Assembly: GCF_000152825.2 (NCBI RefSeq)
Contig: NC_014414.1
Span: 1,860,001 to 1,924,000, forward strand
Direction: 5' to 3'
From: Parvularcula bermudensis HTCC2503
GTDB lineage: Bacteria; Pseudomonadota; Alphaproteobacteria; Caulobacterales; Parvularculaceae
Length of the DNA: 64,000 nucleotides
Made by a program: the position numbers and the translations under genes. The notes below the pieces were generated by a model. The model did no database searches and was not told where the DNA came from. It was given only the letters and a program-made list of their open reading frames with translations. This document shows positions 56,676 to 64,000 of the stretch, piece by piece (position 1 is the stretch's first letter; the number at the start of each line of letters is the position of its first letter).

Positions 56676-58574
56676 TCAGCGCCGACCGAACAAACGTTCG
56701 ATATCGGCAAGCTTGAGTTCCACATAGGTCGGGCGGCCGTGATTGCACTGTCCCGAATGGGGGACGGCCTCCATGTCCCGCAACAGGCGATTCATTTCCT
56801 CGGCGGTCAGACGGCGTCCTGATTTGATGGCCCCCCGGCACGCCATATTCCCCGCAATGTCGCCCAGCCGGGTCTCAAGCGCGGCCGACCCATCAAGGGT
56901 GACAAGGTCGGCGGCGATGTCGCGGATCAGGCCCGCCACATCGCCGTCGCCGAAGAGACAGGGCACTTCTCGGACAAGGACCGCCGTCCCGCCAAAGGCT
57001 TCGACGACAAGGCCGAGGGCTGCCAGCTCTTCGGTCCTGTCGATGAGGAGTTCCGCTTCCTCCTGTGGCAGGTCGACCACTTCGGGGATGAGCAACGTTT
57101 GTCGTTCTATCCCCCGGTCCCGCTGACGGGACTTCATGGCTTCGTAAATCAGACGCTCATGGGCCGCATGCTGATCGACGATGACGATCCCGTCGGTGGT
57201 TTGGGCGAGAACATAGGTCTCATGCAGTTGGGCCCGTGGCACGCCGAGCGGAAAGGACGGGCCCTCTTCCTCATGCGCCTGCGAAGGATCCTCGATCGTC
57301 TGGGCGCTTGGGGCTTCACCTCTGAACAAGGTCGTCCCCTCGGCGGCAAAGGGGGGAGCCTGACGGGGCGGCAGGATCGGGCGCTCCCGATGGGCGCCAT
57401 GGACGAAGGTGGTCGGCGCGTTGGGGCCTTGGGGAGGCGGCGCCTCCGCCCCCTCGAACCGCGATAAGGCGCTGGCGGCTATGGTGGTGGAGGCACGATG
57501 ACCAGCAGCCGCCAGCATATGACGGAGGCCCGAGACGATCATTCCCCTGATCGCCGCCGCGTCCCGAAACCGGACTTCGGTTTTCGCCGGGTGCACATTG
57601 ACGTCAACTTGCTGGAACGGCAGGTCGATATAGAGGGCCAGCAAGGGATGCCGATCCCGTGCCAGGAAATCGGCATAGGCGCCGCGGACCGCCCCCACCA
57701 TCAACCGATCTTTGACGGGCCGTCCGTTGACGAACAGATATTGGCGGTCGGGTTGCCCCCGGTTGAGGGTCGGGACGCCGGCAAAGCCGTGCAGACGGGC
57801 CCCCTCCCGGTCGATATCGATGGCAAGGGCATTATCCTCGAACTCTTTGCCCATAATGTGGCCAAGTCGCCGCAGCGCGCCCTCCGGCCCCTCACCCTCA
57901 GGCGGATAGGAGAAACGCTGCCGTCCGTCGGCGATCAGGGTAAAGCCTATCTCAGGCTGCGCCATGGCCAGGGCTTTGAGGGTTTCGGACACGGCCCGGG
58001 TTTCGGCGCTGTCGGCCTTGAGGAATTTCAGACGGGCGGGGGTCGCAAAGAACAGGCGTTTGACGCTGACCTTTGTGCCGACGCCGACAAAGGGATGGGG
58101 CCGGGGCGGGTCGATGACCCCGGCGCGGCAGGAGATTTTGATCCCATCCCCCCCATGGCATCGCGAGGCGATGTCGAGTTCAGCCACGGCCCCGATGGAG
58201 GGCAAGGCTTCACCCCGAAAGCCCAAGGTCGCAATATCGAGGAGATCGACGCATCCCGTCTCGTCGGCCGCGAGCTTTGAGGTGGCATGGCGCTCCAGCG
58301 CGAGGATCAGATCCTCTGCGCCCATGCCGCACCCATCGTCCTCGACATCGATCAGCGCCTTACCGCCTTGGTCAATGCGGACGGTGATGGTGCGAGCCCC
58401 GGCATCGATGGCATTTTCCACCAGCTCCTTCACCGCGGCGGCGGGGCGCTCGATCACTTCACCGGCGGCGATGCGATTGACCGCCACCGCGGGCAGCCGA
58501 CGAATGCGCGGGGACAGTCGCGCGTCTGGCCGATGGCCTGAAAGGTCGATCGAATGAGGGTGGGTGGCAGACAT
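56676..58574 (-). CDS. mutL: DNA mismatch repair protein MutL
   Basis: A 632-residue GHKL ATPase linking MutS to strand excision. The N-terminal domain has ELVENAIDAGA and DDGCGM, then GFRGEALPSIG. A Pro-rich linker of about 100 residues follows. The C-terminal domain carries DQHAAHERLIYE, the DQHAxxExxxxE endonuclease motif that E. coli MutL lacks, so this protein probably makes the incision itself, as in bacteria without MutH (inference). Start codon at 58574. Confidence 0.96.
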   Translation of the reverse strand: MSATHPHSIDLSGHRPDARLSPRIRRLPAVAVNRIAAGEVIERPAAAVKELVENAIDAGARTITVRIDQGGKALIDVEDDGCGMGAEDLILALERHATSKLAADETGCVDLLDIATLGFRGEALPSIGAVAELDIASRCHGGDGIKISCRAGVIDPPRPHPFVGVGTKVSVKRLFFATPARLKFLKADSAETRAVSETLKALAMAQPEIGFTLIADGRQRFSYPPEGEGPEGALRRLGHIMGKEFEDNALAIDIDREGARLHGFAGVPTLNRGQPDRQYLFVNGRPVKDRLMVGAVRGAYADFLARDRHPLLALYIDLPFQQVDVNVHPAKTEVRFRDAAAIRGMIVSGLRHMLAAAGHRASTTIAASALSRFEGAEAPPPQGPNAPTTFVHGAHRERPILPPRQAPPFAAEGTTLFRGEAPSAQTIEDPSQAHEEEGPSFPLGVPRAQLHETYVLAQTTDGIVIVDQHAAHERLIYEAMKSRQRDRGIERQTLLIPEVVDLPQEEAELLIDRTEELAALGLVVEAFGGTAVLVREVPCLFGDGDVAGLIRDIAADLVTLDGSAALETRLGDIAGNMACRGAIKSGRRLTAEEMNRLLRDMEAVPHSGQCNHGRPTYVELKLADIERLFGRR

Positions 58575-58744
58575 CCCTCTTCTTTAGCTGAGTCTGGGGG
58601 GGCGCGAACCCCGGCGGGGAAAACTCACATGCCGAAGGCGACGGCGCCCATCACGGCAAAGGGTATCGGTGCGGAGGTCGCTTTTTCGGGACGATGGGAA
58701 CAAGTCAGCCGGGCTGGCGCTGTGCCTTGTGCAGGAGGACGCCC

Positions 58745-59263
58745 ATGGATCCCGTCATCTTTGACTGTGCCGCGTCACTCGGGCGCGTCGCGGTGTCCGG
58801 TCTCGCCACCTTTGTCGGCGTGGTGGCAATTCTTCGCCTGTCCGGCGCGCGGACACTCGCCAAACTGAACCAGTTCGACTTCGTCATCACCATCGCCCTG
58901 GGATCGATCTTTGCGTCGACCGTGTTGTCCACCAGCGTGACCATCGCCGAGGGACTGGCGGCAACGATTGTGCTTGTCGGCTTGCAGTGGAGCATCACAA
59001 AGCTCTCCGTCCTGTCGCCACGCTTCCGCCAGATCGTCACCACCGCGCCGGAACTCTTGTTTTATCAAGGCGCGTTTCAGGAGCGGACGATGCAGCGCGC
59101 GCGGGTCACCCGGGATGAGCTTCGATCGGCGACCCGGGACAGCTCCATTGGCTCAATGGCCGACGTGGCCGCGATGGTGCTGGAATCTGATGGGACGATC
59201 AGCATCATCCCCCATACGAAGGTCGGTGATGGCGAGGTCGTTCCCCCGCGGGAGCAAGAATGA
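58745..59263 (+). CDS. DUF421 (YetF-like) membrane protein
   Basis: A 172-residue protein with three hydrophobic segments near the N-terminus and a C-terminal cytoplasmic domain, matching the DUF421/YetF family: ILRLSGARTLAKLNQFDFVITIALGSIFAS is the signature, and the later LLFYQGAFQERTMQRARVTRDEL fits the soluble part. Biochemical role unknown. ATG 58745 has AGGAGG 6 nt upstream; the longer reading from 58694 is not conserved. It is convergent with parE. Confidence 0.85.
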   Translation: MDPVIFDCAASLGRVAVSGLATFVGVVAILRLSGARTLAKLNQFDFVITIALGSIFASTVLSTSVTIAEGLAATIVLVGLQWSITKLSVLSPRFRQIVTTAPELLFYQGAFQERTMQRARVTRDELRSATRDSSIGSMADVAAMVLESDGTISIIPHTKVGDGEVVPPREQE

Positions 59264-59291
59264 GGGCGAAGCTAAGACGTCGAAGGCTTCG

Positions 59292-61289
59292 TCAGAGGTC
59301 CAGATCGTCGGTGACGAATTGGGCGTTGTCCTGAATGAAGCGAAAGCGCGGTTCGGCATTCCGGCCCATCAAGCGATCGACCAGATTGTTGATATCCTCA
59401 ATTTCGTCAGTGGTTAGACGGACACGGGCGAGAATCCGTGTGGCGGGGTCCATGGTCGTTTCCTTGAGGTCCTTCGCATTCATTTCGCCAAGCCCCTTGA
59501 ACCGGCCCACATCCACCTTTGACCCGGATTTGAATTCCGCTTTGATCTTCGCCTCGCGGTCCGCATCGTCGAGGGCGTAGACGGTCTTCCCCCCCTGACT
59601 TAGGCGATAAAGAGGCGGTTGTGCCATGTAGAGGCGACCTGCCTGGATCAAGCCCGGCATGGAGATATGGAAAAAGGTGATAAGCAGTGCCGCGATATGG
59701 GCGCCGTCGACATCCGCATCCGTCATAATGACGATCTTGTCATAGCGAAGATCATCAAGCTCAAAGCGGCTCCCCAGGCCTACCCCCATGGCAAGGGCGA
59801 TATCGGTGACTTCTTTGTTCTGCGTGATCTTATCCTTGGTTGAGGAGGCAACGTTCAGGATTTTCCCCCTTAGGGGCAAGATCGCCTGGGTTTCGCGGCG
59901 CCGCGCTTGTTTGGCGCTACCTCCTGCCGAATCGCCCTCCACCAAGAAGAGCTCCGTGCCCGTCCGGTCTTTCGCGGTACAATCGGCGAGTTTTCCGGGG
60001 AGCCGCAATTTTTTCATCGCCGAGGCGCGTTGAACTTCTTTTTCCTTTCGGCGGCGGATCCGGTCTTCGGCCCTATCGATCACCCATTCAAGGAGCTGAT
60101 CTGCCTGCTGCTTATGCCCGGCAAGCCAGTGATCGAAGGCGGGACGGATCGCCGCCTCGGTCAGCTTTTGGGCTTCTGCGGTGGCGAGCTTATCTTTCGT
60201 CTGGCCCTGAAATTCGGGGTTCGAGACAAACACCGACAGCAGAACGCCGGCCGTGCCCAGAACATCTTCGGCGGTGATATTGGCGGCCTTTTTTTGGCCG
60301 GCCAGTTCGGCATAGGCCTTAAGACCCCGTGACAGCGCGGCCCGCATCCCCTGCTCGTGGGTGCCGCCCTCAGGCGTGGGGACGGTGTTACAGTAGGAGT
60401 TTGTGAAGCCGTCGGCCATTTGTCCCGCTGGGGTCTGGAAACCGGCCCGACCCCACACGATCGCCCATTCGACGGTGCCGTGCCCGCCTTCTTTTTCGAT
60501 TTTGCCGGCGAAGACTTCTCCCGTCACAGTCGGCCGTTCACCAACAACATGGGTGAGATAGTCCTTAAGCCCCCCCGCGAAATGCAACACTTCCTTTTGG
60601 GGGGTGGGATCGTCGTCGGCGAGGAGGCTTGGGTCGCAGGACCACCGGATCTCAACCCCTCCGAACAGATAGGCTTTGGAGCGGGCCATACGGAACAAGC
60701 GCGCCGGCTTGAAGGACGCGCCCTTTCCGAAGATCTCCGGGTCGGGATGAAATGTAACGGTCGTGCCGCGCCGACTGGGGGCGGCGCCTACCTTCCGCAA
60801 CTTGGAAGTGGGCAGTCCCTTTGCATAGGTTTGGCGATAGAGGTCACGGTTCCGCGCAACCTCGACCACGAGATCGTCCGATAACGCATTGACGACCGAT
60901 ATGCCGACGCCGTGCAGGCCGCCGCTGGTCGCATAGGCCTTGTTGGAGAACTTGCCGCCGGAATGGAGGGTGGTGAAGATGACTTCTAACGCGGATTTGG
61001 TCTTGAACTTCGGATGTTTGTCAATCGGAATGCCGCGGCCGTTATCGGCGACGGTCAGTTTTCCTTCCGCATCGAGATGGACCTCAATCCGGCTCGCATG
61101 GCCGGCCACAGCTTCGTCCATCGAGTTGTCGAGCACCTCGGCGAAAAGGTGATGAAGGGCGCGCTCATCGGTGCCGCCAATATACATGCCCGGACGCTTC
61201 CGAACCGGTTCAAGCCCTTCGAGGACTTCGATATCCTTAGCGGTATAGTCACCACTGTCGAAAAGATCGGCTTTTTGCGCTTTGCTCAT
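59292..61289 (-). CDS. parE: DNA topoisomerase IV subunit B
   Basis: A 665-residue ATPase subunit of topoisomerase IV, which decatenates daughter chromosomes. It shows EDIEVLEGLEPVRKRPGMYIGG, EVLDNSMDEAVAGHA and TVADNGRGIPID (GHKL), and the TOPRIM segment LVEGDSAGGSAKQARRRETQ with ITQNKEV and MTDADVDGAHI. The N-terminus and length favour ParE over GyrB. parC is not in this window. It lies convergent with the DUF421 gene. Confidence 0.95.
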   Translation of the reverse strand: MSKAQKADLFDSGDYTAKDIEVLEGLEPVRKRPGMYIGGTDERALHHLFAEVLDNSMDEAVAGHASRIEVHLDAEGKLTVADNGRGIPIDKHPKFKTKSALEVIFTTLHSGGKFSNKAYATSGGLHGVGISVVNALSDDLVVEVARNRDLYRQTYAKGLPTSKLRKVGAAPSRRGTTVTFHPDPEIFGKGASFKPARLFRMARSKAYLFGGVEIRWSCDPSLLADDDPTPQKEVLHFAGGLKDYLTHVVGERPTVTGEVFAGKIEKEGGHGTVEWAIVWGRAGFQTPAGQMADGFTNSYCNTVPTPEGGTHEQGMRAALSRGLKAYAELAGQKKAANITAEDVLGTAGVLLSVFVSNPEFQGQTKDKLATAEAQKLTEAAIRPAFDHWLAGHKQQADQLLEWVIDRAEDRIRRRKEKEVQRASAMKKLRLPGKLADCTAKDRTGTELFLVEGDSAGGSAKQARRRETQAILPLRGKILNVASSTKDKITQNKEVTDIALAMGVGLGSRFELDDLRYDKIVIMTDADVDGAHIAALLITFFHISMPGLIQAGRLYMAQPPLYRLSQGGKTVYALDDADREAKIKAEFKSGSKVDVGRFKGLGEMNAKDLKETTMDPATRILARVRLTTDEIEDINNLVDRLMGRNAEPRFRFIQDNAQFVTDDLDL

Positions 61290-61415
61290 CAGCTCTCGGA
61301 AGAAACGACGTCGGGGAGGATGGCTATAGCTTGCTTACCGATCAGCGCCAAGACCGGGGATCCTGCGCCGGGAGGGGCTTTGGGGGCGGGCACCGCCGAC
61401 ACCGATGTCCACGCC

Positions 61416-61856
61416 TCAGGATAAGCGTTGCGGCGGGCGACGAGCCGGGGGCGGCGGCGATGGCAGGTCACGGGGATAGGTGGGGGCACGGGTCAGCATG
61501 GCGGGAGCGGCCTTCTGTCGGTCTTGAGGGGGGGGACGCACCGCCGCCGAACCTGTCCGCCGTTCCGCCGGCATCAGGTCGGCATCGGTTTCCTCATCGG
61601 GGCAGTCTGGGCGGGTCCGGTTCAGCACATCCGCATAGCGCTGGGGCAATTTTGCCGCCGCCATGTCGAGCCAACGATCGATTCGCGCATTCCGACGCCT
61701 CAGCCATTTGACGAGGTGACGAACCGACAGGCTGGAGGACAGCATAATGAACAGCCCAACCGCCATCAATATCAGGCCGAAGGGGATCGGCATGAAGGCC
61801 AAGATGACCCCCAGCAAGAAGATGATCGCCCCAATGAGACTGGCGATAAGGCGCAT
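61416..61856 (-). CDS. Small membrane protein with a proline-rich tail
   Basis: A 146-residue protein with a hydrophobic N-terminal half that probably forms two helices around MPIPFGL (residues 3-22 and 26-45), resembling the small PGPGW-type putative membrane proteins. A basic helix (RHLVKWLRRRNARIDRW) follows, then a disordered Pro/Arg-rich tail. Function unknown. It lies 126 nt upstream of parE and 60 nt downstream of sfsA on the same strand. Confidence 0.6.
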   Translation of the reverse strand: MRLIASLIGAIIFLLGVILAFMPIPFGLILMAVGLFIMLSSSLSVRHLVKWLRRRNARIDRWLDMAAAKLPQRYADVLNRTRPDCPDEETDADLMPAERRTGSAAVRPPPQDRQKAAPAMLTRAPTYPRDLPSPPPPARRPPQRLS

Positions 61857-61916
61857 GGCGGTCCCCTTTCGGCTGCTCCCTCCCTGCCTAAGCGAGCTTA
61901 GCCGTTTTTCGGTCCG

Positions 61917-62672
61917 CTAGCCATTCATCGAGTCGCTTGGGGCGAAAAAGGGGAGGGGGCGTGTCGGGGTGATCGCCTCGGGGGTGAGGCGACACTGGAC
62001 GGCCAGGATCTCAACCCCGGCATTGGCGGCGGTGAGAAGGCCGCGGGCATAGGCCGGATCGAGATCGGCGGCGATCGAGACCGCTTTCGCATCGGCCCGC
62101 TGTACGACGAACAAAAGGACCGCTCGGTGTCCAGCGGCGATCACGCCCATGAGTTCCCGTAAGTGTTTCAGCCCCCTGGCGGTGACGCAATCAGGGAACT
62201 CCGCCACCGCATCCGGGCGGCGGAGCAAGTGGCAATTCTTTACCTCAAGATAGATCGCCCCCTGCGTCTCGCCTTTGTGGAAAAAATCGATACGGGAGTT
62301 TTCCTGGCCGTAGCGCACCTCCCGCGCCCACCCTTCAAGGGGAAGATCGGGCAGGAGCCCCATCGCCAAGGTTTCGGCCGCCAGCGTGTTGGGGTGCATG
62401 GTGTTGATGCCGACGAGGGTTGTTGCCGCCTCGTCGGGAGGGCGGCCTGGGACCGGGCACTCCACCAGCTCAAGCGTATAGGGCAGCTTTCGCGTTTTGT
62501 TGGGGGATCGGCTCACAAAGGCCCTGGCCCCCGCCGGTGCCACGCCCATCATGGCGCCGGGATTGGGGCAATGCACGGTGATCTCCGTGCCGTCGGGAAA
62601 TCGGACATCGGCGAGGAAGCGCTTATATCGACGCAGGAGAACGACTTCTTCGAGGGGACTGGCGAACTGCAT
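61917..62672 (-). CDS. sfsA: DNA/RNA nuclease SfsA family protein
   Basis: A 251-residue protein of the SfsA family, named for sugar-fermentation stimulation in E. coli and now annotated as a nuclease with a PD-(D/E)XK-like core. Signatures are RFLADVRFPDGTEITVHCPNPGAMMG near residue 18 and IYLEVKNCHLL, whose E-x-K is the nuclease-like motif. Full length. It is divergent from the DUF3253 gene, with only 42 nt between the starts. Confidence 0.9.
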   Translation of the reverse strand: MQFASPLEEVVLLRRYKRFLADVRFPDGTEITVHCPNPGAMMGVAPAGARAFVSRSPNKTRKLPYTLELVECPVPGRPPDEAATTLVGINTMHPNTLAAETLAMGLLPDLPLEGWAREVRYGQENSRIDFFHKGETQGAIYLEVKNCHLLRRPDAVAEFPDCVTARGLKHLRELMGVIAAGHRAVLLFVVQRADAKAVSIAADLDPAYARGLLTAANAGVEILAVQCRLTPEAITPTRPLPFFAPSDSMNG

Positions 62673-62714
62673 CGGTGCCCCCTAGGCGAGACATTCGGCG
62701 ATGACGAGGGACAG

Positions 62715-62981
62715 GTGAGCGGCGCATCGATGGCGGATGAAAGAAACGCAGCAGGGGAGGCGGCGATCCTCGCGCTGTTGTCAACAAGGCGGCAAGGCGC
62801 AAGCATTTGTCCGTCAGAGGCCGCGCGCGTGCTCTCCGACCAAGACTGGCGCGATCCCATGGAAAGGGGACGCGAAAGCGGGCGCCGCCTGTCTGAGGAT
62901 GGGAAGATTGAGATCACGAAGGGCGGTGTGCCGGTATCTGCCGACGCAAGCGGCCCCATTCGCTATAGATTGAGTTCATGA
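62715..62981 (+). CDS. DUF3253 domain protein (winged-helix type)
   Basis: An 88-residue protein. ILALLSTRRQGASICPSEAARVL is the DUF3253 hallmark, ahead of GRRLSEDGKIEITKGGVPV, consistent with a small winged helix; the role is unknown. GTG 62715, with GAGGGACAG just upstream, is preferred; ATG 62730 would give 83 residues but lacks a spaced Shine-Dalgarno. Its TGA overlaps the next gene's ATG by 4 nt, coupling translation. Confidence 0.75.
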   Translation: MSGASMADERNAAGEAAILALLSTRRQGASICPSEAARVLSDQDWRDPMERGRESGRRLSEDGKIEITKGGVPVSADASGPIRYRLSS

Positions 62982-63784
62982 CACCGAGCCTGATTGAGAC
63001 CGTCGACCACCTGTTGCGAGAGGCCAGCGCCGACTTTGTGCTGCCGCGATTTCAGTCCTTGTCAGCGGCGGACATCGAGACGAAATCGGGGCCCAACGAT
63101 TTGGTGACCGTGGCCGATCGCGAGGCGGAGGCGTGGCTGACGCCGCGGCTGGCAGCCTTGGTGCCGGGGTCGACCGTGATCGGAGAAGAGGCGGTGGCGG
63201 CCGACCCCGCCAGGCTGCGCCATCTTGAAACCGCGGGGCCGGTCTGGCTGGTCGACCCCGTCGACGGCACCGCGAATTTCGTCAAAGGCCAGCCGCAATT
63301 CGGTCTGATGGTGGCCCTTATCGACGAGGGGGTGACCAAAGCTGGCTTTATTTTCGCGCCGATTGAGGATGCGATGGCCGTCGCGATCAAGGGCGAGGGG
63401 GCACGCCTTAACGGTGCGCCGCTCTCGGCCAGGCCGCAGCGGCAATTCAGTGAGGCCGTTGGGGATTATTCCTCCCGCTATGTGCGGGCGCCTTTGCGGC
63501 AAAAACTGACCTGCGCGGTCGAGCGGGCGCAAGCGACGCGACAGGGGCATTGTTCCGCCTACGCCTATCTCGATACGGCGCGGGGCAAGATTGATTTTGT
63601 CCTGCAATATTTGATGAATCCGTGGGATCACGCTGCCGGTGCGCTGCTCGTCGAGGAAGCGGGCGGGGCGGTCCGCTTTCTACAGGACGGCCGCCCCTAT
63701 ACGCCCGAGAATAGGGCACCCGAGGCCATGCTGGCGGTCGGCGTGGCGGAGGATTGGTCCGATTACAGCGAGTGCCTAAAATGA
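62978..63784 (+). CDS. Inositol monophosphatase family phosphatase
   Basis: A 268-residue Mg2+- and Li+-sensitive phosphatase fold. Metal ligands are Glu70-Glu71 (GEE), Asp93 and Asp96 (DPVDGT) and Asp217 (WDHAAG), all present. The family covers inositol-1-phosphatase, CysQ-like 3'-phosphoadenosine phosphatase and HisN; the sequence does not separate them. It is joined by 4-nt overlaps to the DUF3253 gene before it and the metallopeptidase-like gene after it. Confidence 0.88.
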   Translation: MTPSLIETVDHLLREASADFVLPRFQSLSAADIETKSGPNDLVTVADREAEAWLTPRLAALVPGSTVIGEEAVAADPARLRHLETAGPVWLVDPVDGTANFVKGQPQFGLMVALIDEGVTKAGFIFAPIEDAMAVAIKGEGARLNGAPLSARPQRQFSEAVGDYSSRYVRAPLRQKLTCAVERAQATRQGHCSAYAYLDTARGKIDFVLQYLMNPWDHAAGALLVEEAGGAVRFLQDGRPYTPENRAPEAMLAVGVAEDWSDYSECLK

Positions 63785-64000
63785 TCGATACGAGCCCGGA
63801 CGGGTTTGCCGAGATTGCGCGACAGACCTATCAATCTCTCCCCAAGGCGTTCAGGCAGCTGAGCGCCGATGTGGTGATCCGTATTGCCAATGTCGCTGAA
63901 TTGGCCGTCCTGGAAGATTTGGGCATTCAGGATCCGATGGAGTTGCTCGGTCTCTATCAGGGGATCGACGTAACCCAAAAAAGCGGCTTCGATGTCATTC
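63781..64000 (+). CDS. Metallopeptidase-family protein, N-terminal part
   Basis: The coding start overlaps the phosphatase stop (ATGA). The 73 residues before the window edge include LPKAFRQLSADVVIRIANVAE and DLGIQDPMELLGLYQG, which fit the start of the small zincin-like metallopeptidase family (COG3824/DUF1025) that is common next to such genes in alphaproteobacteria. The zinc motif would lie beyond the edge, so the call is by N-terminal resemblance only. Confidence 0.6.
   Translation, partial: MIDTSPDGFAEIARQTYQSLPKAFRQLSADVVIRIANVAELAVLEDLGIQDPMELLGLYQGIDVTQKSGFDVI

Overview
This window looks like core chromosome from a GC-rich (roughly 60-65% by eye) alphaproteobacterium. The pointers are a fused ispDF, a ChpT-type phosphotransferase of the CckA-ChpT-CtrA relay, a Caulobacter-like MetRS with KFSTS in place of KMSKS, a zinc-free S14, and the str, S10, spc and alpha ribosomal clusters joined in one direction. 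A Parvularcula-like or Caulobacterales-like marine organism is my best guess, but that rests on remembered family resemblance and not on a search.

Layout. 1-8.2 kb: a palindromic repeat, a lipoprotein, a MipA-type outer-membrane protein and metG on the plus strand, facing a minus-strand block of rplY-pth-ychF (translation) and exoD-dsbB-coq7 (envelope and quinone). 8.2-8.9 kb: tRNA-Leu(CAA), a decayed tandem repeat and a 64-residue protein. 9-17.1 kb: an M23 peptidase, chpT, pncC and ispDF (minus strand), an unknown membrane protein, a MATE exporter, a VOC protein and a small inner-membrane protein. 17.1-48.6 kb: rplJL-rpoBC, then an unusual acetyltransferase/JmjC-cupin pair, then rpsLG-fusA-tuf, rpsJ to rplO, secY-adk, rpsMK-rpoA-rplQ, all on the plus strand. 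48.6-55.2 kb: a DegP-type protease, rarA, a 41-residue membrane peptide, a secreted helical-repeat protein, xerD and accA. 55.3-62.7 kb: an exosortase-A-type O-glycosylation ligase, mutL, parE, a small membrane protein and sfsA on the minus strand, with a DUF421 protein on the plus strand. 62.7-64 kb: a DUF3253 protein, an inositol-monophosphatase-family enzyme and the start of a metallopeptidase-like gene, each overlapping the next by 4 nt.

Most genes are housekeeping. The less ordinary material is in the spaces between them: a palindromic repeat family whose ends supply the stop codons of two genes; an attenuator-like pair of mutually exclusive stems between rpoA and rplQ; a 15-codon ORF and hairpin abutting rpsL; a row of hairpins ahead of rplJ; and a rarA frame with no usual start codon. 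I found no CRISPR array, insertion sequence, prophage, toxin-antitoxin pair or defence island, and no promoter I would call with confidence. I did not find a clearly new multi-gene system. The closest candidate is the FemAB-like acetyltransferase plus JmjC-cupin pair placed between rpoC and rpsL.
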